From: Pseudarthrobacter siccitolerans
Lineage (GTDB): Bacteria > Actinomycetota > Actinomycetes > Actinomycetales > Micrococcaceae
Direction: 5' to 3'
Length of the DNA: 64,000 bases
Assembly: GCF_001046895.1 (NCBI RefSeq)
Contig: NZ_CAQI01000040.1
Coordinates: 40,276-104,275 of the forward strand
Position 1 is the stretch's first letter. Each line of letters begins with the position of its first letter. Below the pieces are notes generated by a model that did no database searches, was not told where the DNA came from, and saw nothing but the letters and a program-made list of their open reading frames with translations. The translations under genes were made by a program, and so were the position numbers. Shown piece after piece: positions 8,739 to 17,775 of the stretch.

Positions 8739-10421
8739 ATGGCGGAATTTATCTACACAATGACCAAGGCCCGAAAAGCCGTTGGCGAAAAACTCATTCT
8801 TGACGACGTAAGCATGTCCTTCTTTCCCGGCGCCAAGATCGGTGTTGTGGGCCCCAACGGTGCCGGTAAGTCCACCATCCTGAAGATCATGGCCGGACTG
8901 GACACCCCCTCCAACGGTGAGGCCCGGCTCAGCCCCGGCTACTCGGTGGGCATCCTGCTCCAGGAGCCACCCCTGAACGAAGAAAAAACCGTCCTGGGCA
9001 ACGTCCAGGAAGGCGTGGGCGAGATCTACGGCAAGATCCAGCGCTTCAACGAAATCTCCGAGGAAATGGCCAGCCCCGATGCTGACTACGACACCCTCCT
9101 CGAGGAAATGGGCCAGCTGCAGGAAGCCATCGATGCTGCCGACGCCTGGGACCTGGACTCCCAGCTGGAACAGGCCATGGACGCGCTCCGCTGCCCGCCG
9201 GCCGACGCCGACGTCACCAACCTCTCCGGTGGTGAGCGCCGCCGCGTAGCCCTGTGCAAGCTGCTCCTGCAGAAGCCGGACCTGCTGCTCCTGGACGAGC
9301 CCACCAACCACCTGGACGCCGAAAGCGTGCTCTGGCTCGAACAGCACCTTTCCTCCTACGCCGGCGCCGTCCTGGCTGTCACCCACGACCGCTACTTCCT
9401 GGACCACGTGGCCGAATGGATCGCCGAGGTGGACCGCGGCCACCTCTACCCTTATGAGGGCAACTACTCCACGTACCTCGAAAAGAAGCGCGCCCGCCTG
9501 GAGATCCAGGGCAAGAAGGACGCCAAGCAGGCCAAGCGCCTTGCCGAGGAACTCGAGTGGGTACGGTCCAACGCGAAGGGCCGCCAGACCAAGTCCAAGG
9601 CCCGCCTGGCACGCTACGAGGAAATGGCTGCCGAGGCGGACCGGACCCGCAAGCTGGACTTCGAAGAGATCCAGATCCCGCCGGGACCCCGTCTGGGCGG
9701 ACTGGTGCTCGAAGCCAAGAACCTGCAGAAGGGCTTCGAGGACAGGACCCTGATCGACGGCCTGTCCTTCAGCCTGCCCCGCAACGGCATCGTGGGCGTC
9801 ATCGGCCCCAACGGTGTCGGCAAGACCACGCTTTTCAAGACCATCGTGGGACTGGAACCGCTCGACGGCGGAGACCTGAAGATCGGCGATTCGGTCAAGA
9901 TCTCCTACGCTGACCAGAGCCGTGGGGGCATCGACCCCAACAAGACGCTGTGGGAAGTTGTGTCGGACGGCCTGGACTTCATCCAGGTAGGCCACGTCGA
10001 AATGCCGTCCCGTGCCTACGTTGCCGCTTTTGGCTTCAAGGGCCCGGACCAGCAGAAGAAGGCCGGCGTGCTCTCCGGCGGTGAGCGCAACCGCCTGAAC
10101 CTCGCCCTCACCCTCAAGCAGGGCGGCAACCTGCTCCTCCTTGACGAGCCCACCAACGACCTCGACGTCGAAACCCTCAGCAGCCTTGAAAACGCGCTGC
10201 TGGAGTTCCCGGGCTGCGCCGTGGTGGTCTCGCACGACCGGTGGTTCCTGGACCGGGTGGCCACCCACATCCTCGCGTACGAAGGTGACGAGGAGAACCC
10301 CTCCAAGTGGTACTGGTTCGAGGGCAACTTCGAATCCTACGAGGAGAACAAAGTGGAGCGGCTTGGCCCGGATGCGGCCAAACCGCACCGCGTCACGCAC
10401 CGCCGCCTCACCCGCGACTAG
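8739..10421 (+). CDS. ettA: energy-dependent translational throttle protein EttA (ABC-F)
   Basis: A 560-residue soluble ABC-F ATPase with two nucleotide-binding domains and no membrane segment. Walker A motifs GPNGAGKS and GPNGVGKT, signature motifs LSGGERRRVALCKLLL and LSGGERNRLNLALTL, and Walker B motifs LLLLDEPTNHLDAES and LLLLDEPTNDLDVET are all present, with the basic linker between the domains (YLEKKRARLEIQGKKDAKQAK). Length and motifs match EttA, which binds the ribosomal E site and gates the first elongation steps according to ADP/ATP ratio. It converges on tesB with a terminator between. Confidence 0.95.
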   Translation: MAEFIYTMTKARKAVGEKLILDDVSMSFFPGAKIGVVGPNGAGKSTILKIMAGLDTPSNGEARLSPGYSVGILLQEPPLNEEKTVLGNVQEGVGEIYGKIQRFNEISEEMASPDADYDTLLEEMGQLQEAIDAADAWDLDSQLEQAMDALRCPPADADVTNLSGGERRRVALCKLLLQKPDLLLLDEPTNHLDAESVLWLEQHLSSYAGAVLAVTHDRYFLDHVAEWIAEVDRGHLYPYEGNYSTYLEKKRARLEIQGKKDAKQAKRLAEELEWVRSNAKGRQTKSKARLARYEEMAAEADRTRKLDFEEIQIPPGPRLGGLVLEAKNLQKGFEDRTLIDGLSFSLPRNGIVGVIGPNGVGKTTLFKTIVGLEPLDGGDLKIGDSVKISYADQSRGGIDPNKTLWEVVSDGLDFIQVGHVEMPSRAYVAAFGFKGPDQQKKAGVLSGGERNRLNLALTLKQGGNLLLLDEPTNDLDVETLSSLENALLEFPGCAVVVSHDRWFLDRVATHILAYEGDEENPSKWYWFEGNFESYEENKVERLGPDAAKPHRVTHRRLTRD

Positions 10422-10444
10422 TAAGCCGCGGCACAGCGAAAAAC

Positions 10445-10480
10445 AACAGGCCGGACCCTCAAAGGGTGCCGGCCTGTTGG
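10445..10480. terminator. terminator between convergent ettA and tesB
   Basis: An 11-bp perfect stem CAACAGGCCGG/CCGGCCTGTTG with an inner ACCCT/AGGGT stem. On the minus strand it is followed by a T-run, so it chiefly ends the tesB transcript and probably also ettA. Confidence 0.85.
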
Positions 10481-10518
10481 CGTCCCACCTACAGGAGCAG
10501 GCGGAAGCAAGCCAGGAG

Positions 10519-11499
10519 CTACTCCTTGGCCGCCTTGCGGATCTGGTGCTCCATGACTTTGGACTGGAAGGCGCCAACCACTTTGTTCTTCAGGTCGGTG
10601 GGCACGCGGACCATCCCTTCCTGGGCCACCGACGCCACGTGCTGGCCCGCCTGGTTGAAGATCTTGCCGGTGGCGAGCCCCCGGGCACCCTGCGCGCTGG
10701 GGGATTCCTGCACATACAGCAGCCATTCGTCCACCCGCGCCGGGCGGTGCCACCACATGGCGTGGTCGAGGCTGGCGACATTCATCCCCGGGGTAATCCA
10801 GCTCAGGCCGTGCCGCCGCAGGATGGACTCCAGCAGGGTGTAGTCGCTGGCGTAGGCCAGCGCCGCGCGGTGCAGGTTGGGGTTGTCCGGCATGGGGCCG
10901 AAGGTCTTCATCCACACCGCGTTGCGTGCTTCCCGCTCGCCCTTTGCCGACACATACAGCGGCGGATCAACGTGCCGGATGTCGAAGGGCCGTTCATAGG
11001 ACCAGTGCCGCGCCACGGGGTGATCGAACTTGCCCAGCAGGTCAGCTGTGCGAGGCAGCGACTCCGGATCAGGAATCCCGCTGGGCATGACGGATTCGTG
11101 CTCAATACCTTCGTCCTCGCCCTGGAAGGAAGCAATCATCGACAGGATGGGCACGCCTTCCTGGTAGGCGTGCACACGGCGGGCCGAGAAGGACCTGCCG
11201 TCCCGGAGGCGCTGGACACCGAAGGTAATTGGCTTGTTCGCATCCCCGGGGCGCAGGAAGTAGCCGTGCATCGAATGCACAAAACGGTCCGCGGCCACGG
11301 TCCTGATGGCGGCAATGAGCGACTGTGCCAGCACCTGCCCGCCGAACACCCGGTGGTGCGGTTGCTGCTGGGACGGGCCCAGGAAGATGTCCTCATCCGT
11401 GCGGGCACCCTCGAGCACTCCAAGGTCGAGCAGGGAAATGAGCGAAAGGGTGGGGTCTTCGCTGGGGAGCGCGAGGAGTCCGGCGTCTGCTTCAGTCAT
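10519..11499 (-). CDS. tesB: acyl-CoA thioesterase II
   Basis: A 326-residue double hot-dog thioesterase that hydrolyses acyl-CoA to free fatty acid and CoA. The N-terminal hot dog carries VFGGQVLAQSLIAA and HSMHGYFLRPG; the C-terminal one carries the active site. Compared with E. coli TesB (Asp204, Thr228, Gln278), the same spacing gives Asp219 (YASDY), Ser243 (ASLDHAMWWH) and Gln293 (VAQEG), so serine replaces the catalytic threonine. It is a single gene transcribed leftwards, ending at the terminator shared with ettA. Confidence 0.93.
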   Translation of the reverse strand: MTEADAGLLALPSEDPTLSLISLLDLGVLEGARTDEDIFLGPSQQQPHHRVFGGQVLAQSLIAAIRTVAADRFVHSMHGYFLRPGDANKPITFGVQRLRDGRSFSARRVHAYQEGVPILSMIASFQGEDEGIEHESVMPSGIPDPESLPRTADLLGKFDHPVARHWSYERPFDIRHVDPPLYVSAKGEREARNAVWMKTFGPMPDNPNLHRAALAYASDYTLLESILRRHGLSWITPGMNVASLDHAMWWHRPARVDEWLLYVQESPSAQGARGLATGKIFNQAGQHVASVAQEGMVRVPTDLKNKVVGAFQSKVMEHQIRKAAKE

Positions 11500-11562
11500 G
11501 GTTTGACTCTAGACGGCACCCCGGCACCGCTCAACAAAGCTCCAGCCGGTAGTGTTCTTGGT

Positions 11563-12222
11563 GTGTCTGATCTACTCACCTCGTCCTTCCGTTTCGCCGA
11601 CCCCCGCGACCTCGCTGATTTGAAGACCTTCGCCACGCGGGCAAAAGCAATCGACGACGGCGCCATCCGGCTTCAGGCGGCAGGTTCCGTTCTCGCCGCA
11701 TACGTTTGCGTGCTGCGGCCGCGCGTGCTCGGTGAAGCGACTCCCACCATCCTGGGGCTGCGCACCATGGCATTGGCGCAGCCGTCCGGCACGGACGTTA
11801 CCGTTCCCCTGGCCGCAGTGCTGGACCGCCTTGCCAGGGCGGGGGAGGACGACGTCGAGCTGCCGGTTCCGCCGTCCACCGTCACCGAATCCTGGACCGG
11901 GGTGGGTGCTCCCAGGAGCGGGTGGGAGCTGATGGGGCCGCGCAGCGACGCCGCCCTGCGCAAGGCCGCTGAGGCAGGCATCGCGGAAGTGGCTGGAATT
12001 GTGCCGGACAAACCCGGTGCGCTGATCGTCAACAACGCCCGGGCCGCGGTCTGGGGCAGGGAACTTGATGAAACCGGACTGCCGGCAGGGGCTGCTTTCG
12101 CGGCCCTGGCCCTTGGTTTCCTTGGCGACGGAGACCAGAAGCTCTACCGCACGGGGCGCTGGTTCCGGCTGAGCGGTCCGCGCGGGCATGTCCTGGCACG
12201 GACGGGAAGCGGACTGCTCTAA
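11563..12222 (+). CDS. conserved hypothetical protein
   Basis: A 219-residue soluble protein with no signal peptide or membrane segment. I do not recognise a domain. The start is taken at GTG 11563 (MSDLLTSSFRFADPRDLADLKTF), since the upstream continuation is antisense to tesB; no strong ribosome binding site is visible. The sequence has normal host codon use, alternating helices and strands, and a segment GALIVNNARAAVWGRELDETG near the C-terminus. It lies divergent to tesB and convergent with glbO. Probably a real host gene of unknown function. Confidence 0.7.
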   Translation: MSDLLTSSFRFADPRDLADLKTFATRAKAIDDGAIRLQAAGSVLAAYVCVLRPRVLGEATPTILGLRTMALAQPSGTDVTVPLAAVLDRLARAGEDDVELPVPPSTVTESWTGVGAPRSGWELMGPRSDAALRKAAEAGIAEVAGIVPDKPGALIVNNARAAVWGRELDETGLPAGAAFAALALGFLGDGDQKLYRTGRWFRLSGPRGHVLARTGSGLL

Positions 12223-12249
12223 GAGCAGAACTCTTTCAGCAGCCGCGGT

Positions 12250-12702
12250 TCACTGCCCGGCCGGGCTGTTCACCATCGACAGGGCGGCACGCTCCATGTA
12301 GTCCCACAGGGTTCCTTCATACAGCGGCGGCAGTTCGAGTGCGTCCACGGCTGCGCGCATGTGGAACAGCCAGCGGTCCTTGGCTTCGGGAGTCACCTGG
12401 AACGGCATGTGGCGCATGCGCAGCCTGGGATGGCCGCGCTCTTCCCCGTACGTGGTGGGACCGCCCCAGTACTGCTCAAGAAACATCAGGAACCGGCGCT
12501 TGGCCGGTGCCAGGTCCTCTTCCGGGTACATGGGCCGCAGCAGCGGATCCGTGGCCACGCCGTCGTAAAAGACGTCGATCAGCTTCACAAACGTTTCGTG
12601 GCCGCCCACGGCGTCGTAGAAGTTATCGGTGTAACCGGGCTGGCTGAAGGGGTCGTTCTGCATCAGCTGGCGCGGCCGCTGCGGTTCGATGGGGATGCTC
12701 AT
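12250..12702 (-). CDS. glbO: group II truncated haemoglobin
   Basis: A 150-residue truncated globin (trHbO type) that binds haem and O2. By spacing against Mycobacterium tuberculosis GlbO the key residues are Tyr46 (B10), Tyr59 (CD1), proximal His98 (F8, in LRMRHMPF) and Trp111 (G8, in KDRWLFH), all conserved. The Gly-Gly of the short A helix (VGGHETF) and the HPRLRMRH segment are diagnostic. Start and stop leave a two-base gap to the upstream mscS-like gene, so they are co-transcribed. Suggested roles for the family are O2/NO chemistry and redox protection. Confidence 0.94.
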   Translation of the reverse strand: MSIPIEPQRPRQLMQNDPFSQPGYTDNFYDAVGGHETFVKLIDVFYDGVATDPLLRPMYPEEDLAPAKRRFLMFLEQYWGGPTTYGEERGHPRLRMRHMPFQVTPEAKDRWLFHMRAAVDALELPPLYEGTLWDYMERAALSMVNSPAGQ

Positions 12703-12704
12703 CG

Positions 12705-13394
12705 CTAGTCTCCGGCTTTCTGATCAGTCTTTTTGGTCTCGACGGCGCCGTGGTCGCTGCCTTGGTCCGTGGTCCCGTCCGGTGACTCGTGCAAGGGCAC
12801 GTAGTTGCCCTGGGACCGGTTGCCCACGCGGAGGATCTCCCCGTTGCGGAGGTACCAGATGGCGCCGTCGTCGGAGCGTACCCGGGTGATGCGCAGGCCC
12901 ATGGACTCCACCACACCAACAACCTCACTGGTTTCAATCACGTCGCCGATGCCGTACTGGTCTTCAATGGTAATAAAAATTCCGGCCAGGAAATCGCGGA
13001 TCAGCTGCTGGGCGCCGAAGCCGATGGCCACACCCAGGATGCCCACGCTGGTGAGGAGCGGTGCGATGTTGATGTCCAGGTTCTGGAGCACGTACATGCC
13101 GGTAATGATCACTACCAGCACACCCACCACGCTGTTCAGCAGGGATCCGATGGTTTCGGCGCGCTGTACCCGCCGTTCGTGGTCCAGGGCGCGCAGCGCC
13201 GGAGCCACCCATTTGAAGGTGGGCTTCTTGAAGAGGCTGCTGCCGGAAGCCACTTGCCGGGTGATGCGGGAAATGACGAAGGTGGCAACCAGCCATACCG
13301 TGACGCCCACGCCGAGGCTGATCACGATGCCGGTGATGTTGATACCGTCCGGATCACTGGCGGCGGGGGGAAGGATCGACAACGTGCTGACCAT
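12705..13394 (-). CDS. MscS family mechanosensitive ion channel
   Basis: About 229 residues with three predicted membrane helices: about 20-42, about 82-102 (VVGVLVVIITGMYVLQNL) and the glycine/alanine-rich pore helix about 108-130 (TSVGILGVAIGFGAQQLI). The beta domain follows (GIFITIEDQYGIGDVIE, VVGVVESMGLRITRVRSDDG), then a charged C-terminus. This is a short MscS channel that opens under membrane tension to release solutes after osmotic downshock. The ATG at 13394 is chosen for the AGGAG upstream and because the 19 extra residues of the longer frame look non-native. It is co-transcribed with glbO. Confidence 0.9.
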   Translation of the reverse strand: MVSTLSILPPAASDPDGINITGIVISLGVGVTVWLVATFVISRITRQVASGSSLFKKPTFKWVAPALRALDHERRVQRAETIGSLLNSVVGVLVVIITGMYVLQNLDINIAPLLTSVGILGVAIGFGAQQLIRDFLAGIFITIEDQYGIGDVIETSEVVGVVESMGLRITRVRSDDGAIWYLRNGEILRVGNRSQGNYVPLHESPDGTTDQGSDHGAVETKKTDQKAGD

Positions 13395-13512
13395 AAGGGG
13401 GAAATACTCCTGAGGGTTCCCCGGCTGCAGCCGGGATCGGATGACGCGCACCGGTTAAGCCCGGCGCGGAAGGCTCTGTTCTCCTTCAACCCTAGCGCCG
13501 TACCGTGGCGGC

Positions 13513-14505
13513 ATGCGCATTCTTGTCCTCGGCGGAACCGCCTTCCTGTCCGCAGAAATTACCCGCCAGGCTGCGGCCGCCGGGCATGATGTGACATGCC
13601 TCGCCCGCGGATCCGTGGCCGTGCCGCCCCGCGGAGCGGCCTGGTTGAAAGCCGACCGTTCAACGGGCGGGCAGGCGTATGCCGGAGCCACAGGCGACTG
13701 GGACGCGGTGATCGACGTCGCCCGGGACCCGGTGCCGGCCTCGGAGGCCCTGGAGGCCCTCGCCCAGGGGGCGGCGCACTGGACATTCGTCTCCAGCTGC
13801 TCCGTCTACGCTGATGCGTCCGTTCCCGGCGCGGGGGAGGATTCCGCCCTGCTTCCCGCGCTTGGCCGGGGTACGCCTTCCACAGCCGAAAATTATGGCG
13901 AGTCAAAGGTTGCGATCGAGGAGGCAACGCTTCGGGCCGCCGGCGGCAAAGCCCATCTTTGCCGGGCCGGCCTGATTGGCGGCCCCGGGGACGGTTCGGA
14001 CCGCTACGGCTACTGGCCGGCGCGTTTTGCCAGGGACGGGAACCCCGTCCTTGTGCCGGCAATCGACAGCGCCCCGACGCAGGTGATCGACGTCCGGGAC
14101 CTCGCCGTCTGGATCCTGCTGGCTGCGGAGCGGGGCATCACCGGCGCAATGAATGCGCTGGGGGACCAGGTTCAGTTCGGCCAGTACCTCGACCACGCCC
14201 GCCAGGCAGCGGGTCACACCGGCGATGTGGTGCCCGCCCCGGTGGACTGGCTGGCGGACCAGGGCGTGGGCTACTGGGCGGGCCCGGATTCCCTGCCGCT
14301 CTGGCTCCCGCCGGGGCAGGAGGGGTTTATGGCACGCAGCAACCAGGCGGCGGTTGACGCCGGCATGCGGCTCCGGCCCTGGCAGGAGACATTGGCGGAC
14401 ACGTTGGCCGACGAACGAGAACGCGGACTGGACAGGCCCCGGAAGGCCGGGCTGTCACCGGAAACGGAGGGGCGCCTGCTCGCCGCCCTGCAGGAGGCCG
14501 CCTAG
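13513..14505 (+). CDS. NAD-dependent epimerase/dehydratase family protein
   Basis: A 330-residue extended SDR-type protein. The N-terminal Rossmann motif is MRILVLGGTAFLSAEI, close to GxxGxxG but with Ala-Phe after the second Gly, as in atypical extended SDRs. The catalytic YxxxK is visible as NYGESKVAIE, with SSCSVYAD before it. The C-terminal half carries substrate-domain residues (YTG-less variant, RPWQETLADTL) as in reductases acting on nucleotide sugars or isoflavone-like substrates. No operon partner is visible, so the substrate cannot be inferred. Confidence 0.85.
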   Translation: MRILVLGGTAFLSAEITRQAAAAGHDVTCLARGSVAVPPRGAAWLKADRSTGGQAYAGATGDWDAVIDVARDPVPASEALEALAQGAAHWTFVSSCSVYADASVPGAGEDSALLPALGRGTPSTAENYGESKVAIEEATLRAAGGKAHLCRAGLIGGPGDGSDRYGYWPARFARDGNPVLVPAIDSAPTQVIDVRDLAVWILLAAERGITGAMNALGDQVQFGQYLDHARQAAGHTGDVVPAPVDWLADQGVGYWAGPDSLPLWLPPGQEGFMARSNQAAVDAGMRLRPWQETLADTLADERERGLDRPRKAGLSPETEGRLLAALQEAA

Positions 14506-14558
14506 GCGAGTAGAGCGCCTAAGCGGGGGAGGCCGCCTAAGCGGGCAGGCCGCCCGGG

Positions 14559-15032
14559 TCAGCCAACCACCGTCTCGGGCGCATGTTCCACCGGGAAGTT
14601 CACGCTGCGGGCGATGAAGCAGACCTGGTTCGCGTCGTGGTGCAGCCGGGCGGCGAGGTCGGCCTGGCTTCCGTCCGCAACCGTCACGCGTGGGCGCAGC
14701 GTGACACTTTCGAACTGGCCGCTGCCGTCCCGGTTCAGGCGCAGCAAACCGGAAGCGTCGTCGCGGTAGCCAGTCACCACCACGCCGTGCTTCACGGCCT
14801 GGTGCAGGTAGGAGAGCATGTGGCACTGGGCCAGGGCGGCCAGGAGCAGCTGTTCAGGGTTGTAGCGCTCGCGGTCCCCGTGGAAGGTGGGATCAGCCGA
14901 ACCCTTGATGACCGGCAGGCCGGGGATGAGCACGTCGTGGTCGCGGGAGTAGCCGCGGTAGGACGACGTGCCCTCGCCCAGATTGCCGGTCCACTGGACC
15001 GTCAGGGCGTAGCGGTGCTCACTGAGGCTCAT
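14559..15032 (-). CDS. OsmC family peroxidase-like protein
   Basis: A 157-residue OsmC/Ohr-type protein. The two redox cysteines expected for hydroperoxide reduction are present at Cys70 (LAALAQCHMLSYL) and Cys138 (DANQVCFIARSVN), and the SADPTFHGDRERYNPEQLLL segment is typical of the OsmC-like YhfA/Ohr group. It would detoxify organic peroxides using thiols in the cytoplasm. Its start overlaps the pepN stop by four bases (ATGA), so it is the second gene of a pepN-osmC operon. Confidence 0.88.
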   Translation of the reverse strand: MSLSEHRYALTVQWTGNLGEGTSSYRGYSRDHDVLIPGLPVIKGSADPTFHGDRERYNPEQLLLAALAQCHMLSYLHQAVKHGVVVTGYRDDASGLLRLNRDGSGQFESVTLRPRVTVADGSQADLAARLHHDANQVCFIARSVNFPVEHAPETVVG

Positions 15033-17614
15033 GCCGCAGGAACTGCTTCGCCGGGAAGGACATCAGCCGCACGGGCGCGCAGGGCCCGCGCAACGCCGTC
15101 GCGGTTTTCCAGCATGAGCCGCCGCAGTGCGGCGCTTTCGGGCGGAAGCGATGCCAGGAAGCCGTCCGTCCGGTCCACGATGGACTGGGTGGTCAACAGG
15201 GAGGGGTAGAGCCCGACGACGATCTGCTGGGCAAGTGCGTGCGTGCGGGTCTCCATGATCCCCGGCACCGCCTGGAAATACTTCTCGGCGTACGGTTCCA
15301 GCAGTGACCGGTCCAGGACCCGCATGAACCCGGTGACCGCCGAGCCCTGCAGGGCGTTGGACAGCTCGCCCTTCACCACAATCGATTCCCAGGCAGCAGC
15401 CTTGGCCTCCGGCGTGGGGATGGCGGCCTTCGCCTGGGCCGCAGCATTCTGCCCGCTCGAGGTGTTGTCCCGTGCCAGCTCGGCGTCGATGCCGTCCTGG
15501 CCCAGCCGGCCGCCGGCCACGAGTGATGTGACGAGCTCCCACCGCAGGTCCTGGTCAACAGCAAGTCCGTCCAGGACAAACGAGCCGTCGAGGAGGCCCG
15601 CAACCTGGTCCAGCTGGGTACCGCTGGAGGCCAGCAGCGCAAAGGATTTCACGAACTGCAGCTGGGCGTCCGAGCCGCCCGGCACCTCGGCGGCCAGTTC
15701 CCACAACTTGTCCGCGGCAGCCACTGTGGTGGCCTGCCGGTGCTCCTCGGCCACATAGAAATTCAGCGTGGTGGCGAGCTGGCGCAGTTGGACCAGGATC
15801 ACCGAGGAATCCGACTCGGCAGCCACGTTGGCAAGGATCAGCTCCACGTACCGCCGGGCCGGGGTCTCGCCGTCGCGGGCGGCGTCCCACGCGGAGTTCC
15901 ACACGAGGGTGCGCGGCAGGCTGTGGCTGAAGTCCTTCAGGTGCGCGGTGGCGGTGGCCAGCGACTTTTCATCCAGCCGCACTTTGGCGTAGGCGAGGTC
16001 GTCATCATTGACGAGGATGAGGTCCGGCTGGGCCAGGCCAGCCAGCGCGGGCACTTCGGTTCGTTCGCCGTCGACATCCAGCTCCTCGCGGTGCACCCGC
16101 TCCAGCTTGCCGCCAGTGAGGTTATAGAACCCCACGGCCAGCCGGTGCGGACGGATGGTGGGCCACTCGTCAACCGCGGACTGCACAATGGCGAAGGACG
16201 TGAGCCTGCCGTCGCCGTCCACCTCCAGCTCGGGTTTGAGCGTGTTGACGCCGGCTGTCTCAAGCCATTGCCGTCCCCACACATCGAGGTCGCGGCCGCT
16301 GGCCTTCTCCAGCTCCACCAGGAGGTCGCTCAGTTCGGTGTTCTGCCAGGAGTGCTTGGCAAAGTACTCCCGCACGCCAGCCATAAACTGCTCCGGTCCC
16401 ACCCATGCCACCAGCTGGCGGAGCACGGAAGCGCCCTTCGCGTACGTGATGCCGTCGAAGTTAACCTCGACGTCCTGGAGATCGTTGATCTCGGCGAAGA
16501 TCGGATGTGTGGTGGGCAGCTGGTCCTGGCGGTAGGCCCACGACTTTTCGACGGAGGCGAAGGTGGTCCAGGCGCTGGTGAACGAGGTGGCCTCGACGGC
16601 TGCAAGGTGGGACATGTACTCGGCGAAGGACTCGTTGAGCCACAGGTCGTTCCACCAACGCATGGTCACGAGGTCGCCGAACCACATGTGCGCGAGCTCG
16701 TGCAGCACGGTGATGGCGCGGCGCTCGACCTGCGCGCCGGTGACCTTGCTGCGGAAAACGTAGCCTTCGAGGATGGTGACCGCGCCGGCGTTTTCCATCG
16801 CGCCGGCATTGAACTCGGGAACGAACAGCTGGTCGTACTTCTCGAAAGGGTACGGGCAGCCGAACTGCGCTTCGAAGAATTCGAAGCCCTGCCGGGTCAG
16901 CTCGAAAATGTTCTCCGCGTCCAGGTACTGCATCAGCGATTTCCGCGCAAAAACCCCCAGCGGGATCACCCGCCCGTCGGAGCTGGTGACCTCGCTGCGC
17001 ACCGACTGGTACGGGCCTGCGATCAGGGCCGTGACGTAGGAGGACAACCGCGGGGTGGGAGAAAACGACCAGACGGACCGGGCACCGCCGTCCTCCCCGG
17101 GTATGGTCTCCACCGGTGTGGGGGTGGGGGAGTTGGAGATGACGTCCCAGTGCGCAGGGGCCGTCACGGTGAAGGCGAAGGTGGCCTTCAGGTCCGGCTG
17201 CTCGAACACGGCAAACATCCGCCGCGAATCGGGAACTTCGAACTGCGTGTACAGGTAGACCTCGTTGTCCACCGGGTCCACAAAGCGGTGCAGGCCCTCG
17301 CCGGTGTTCATGTACGGAACATCGGCAACCACCGTGAGTTCGTTGTGCTCCGCCAGCTCCGGCAGCTGGATCCGCACGCCGTCGGAGACAGTGGCGGGGT
17401 CAAGGCTGCGGCCGTTGAGCGTGACGCTGTGGACGGACGCGGTGACCGCGTCAATGAAGGTGGAGGACCCGGACCTGGCATTGAACTTCACCGTGGTGGT
17501 GCTGCCGAAGACCTTCCCGCCCCGGGTCAGGTCCAGGCTGACATCGTAGGACTCGACGGTGATCAGTTCGGCACGCCCGCTGGCTTCAGCGCGCGTCAGG
17601 TTCAAACCAGGCAA
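15029..17614 (-). CDS. pepN: aminopeptidase N (M1 family)
   Basis: An 861-residue zinc metallopeptidase. The exopeptidase motif GAMEN and the zinc site His305-Glu-Leu-Ala-His309 with Glu328 (HEXXH-x18-E) are intact; an N-terminal beta saddle and a long helical C-terminal domain complete the usual M1 architecture. Length matches actinobacterial PepN. The start is TTG (MPGLNLTRAEASGR), supported by a GAAAGG ribosome binding site 7-8 bases upstream. It removes N-terminal residues from peptides in the final step of cytoplasmic protein breakdown and is co-transcribed with the OsmC gene. Confidence 0.94.
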   Translation of the reverse strand: MPGLNLTRAEASGRAELITVESYDVSLDLTRGGKVFGSTTTVKFNARSGSSTFIDAVTASVHSVTLNGRSLDPATVSDGVRIQLPELAEHNELTVVADVPYMNTGEGLHRFVDPVDNEVYLYTQFEVPDSRRMFAVFEQPDLKATFAFTVTAPAHWDVISNSPTPTPVETIPGEDGGARSVWSFSPTPRLSSYVTALIAGPYQSVRSEVTSSDGRVIPLGVFARKSLMQYLDAENIFELTRQGFEFFEAQFGCPYPFEKYDQLFVPEFNAGAMENAGAVTILEGYVFRSKVTGAQVERRAITVLHELAHMWFGDLVTMRWWNDLWLNESFAEYMSHLAAVEATSFTSAWTTFASVEKSWAYRQDQLPTTHPIFAEINDLQDVEVNFDGITYAKGASVLRQLVAWVGPEQFMAGVREYFAKHSWQNTELSDLLVELEKASGRDLDVWGRQWLETAGVNTLKPELEVDGDGRLTSFAIVQSAVDEWPTIRPHRLAVGFYNLTGGKLERVHREELDVDGERTEVPALAGLAQPDLILVNDDDLAYAKVRLDEKSLATATAHLKDFSHSLPRTLVWNSAWDAARDGETPARRYVELILANVAAESDSSVILVQLRQLATTLNFYVAEEHRQATTVAAADKLWELAAEVPGGSDAQLQFVKSFALLASSGTQLDQVAGLLDGSFVLDGLAVDQDLRWELVTSLVAGGRLGQDGIDAELARDNTSSGQNAAAQAKAAIPTPEAKAAAWESIVVKGELSNALQGSAVTGFMRVLDRSLLEPYAEKYFQAVPGIMETRTHALAQQIVVGLYPSLLTTQSIVDRTDGFLASLPPESAALRRLMLENRDGVARALRARAADVLPGEAVPAA

Positions 17615-17638
17615 AATGGGGCCTTTCGTAAGATTGGC

Positions 17639-17672
17639 GAATGTCCTGCTGGCGGTGCCCAGCGGGACATTC
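17639..17672. promoter_or_regulatory. strong inverted repeat in the pepN / DUF1648 divergent region
   Basis: 14-bp arms (GAATGTCCTGCTGG / CCAGCGGGACATTC, one mismatch) with a 6-base centre, 25 bases upstream of the pepN start. It could be an operator or a structured 5' leader of pepN. No partner is known. Confidence 0.5.
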
Positions 17673-17775
17673 GTTCATTCTTGCATTCCTCCCGCGGCTA
17701 CGAGTAGCGCGACCCACAGTGGGTACTTCAGGGAAGTGGGAAGCCAGCGGCGGGCGTCGGGAGTAGCGTTAAATC

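Noticed and set aside
8586..10577. 663-codon open frame on the minus strand
   Set aside because: It is antisense to ettA, whose motifs are intact; high GC keeps opposite frames open.
15740..17707. 655-codon plus-strand frame
   Set aside because: Antisense to pepN; low-complexity Gly/His/Arg composition with no domain.
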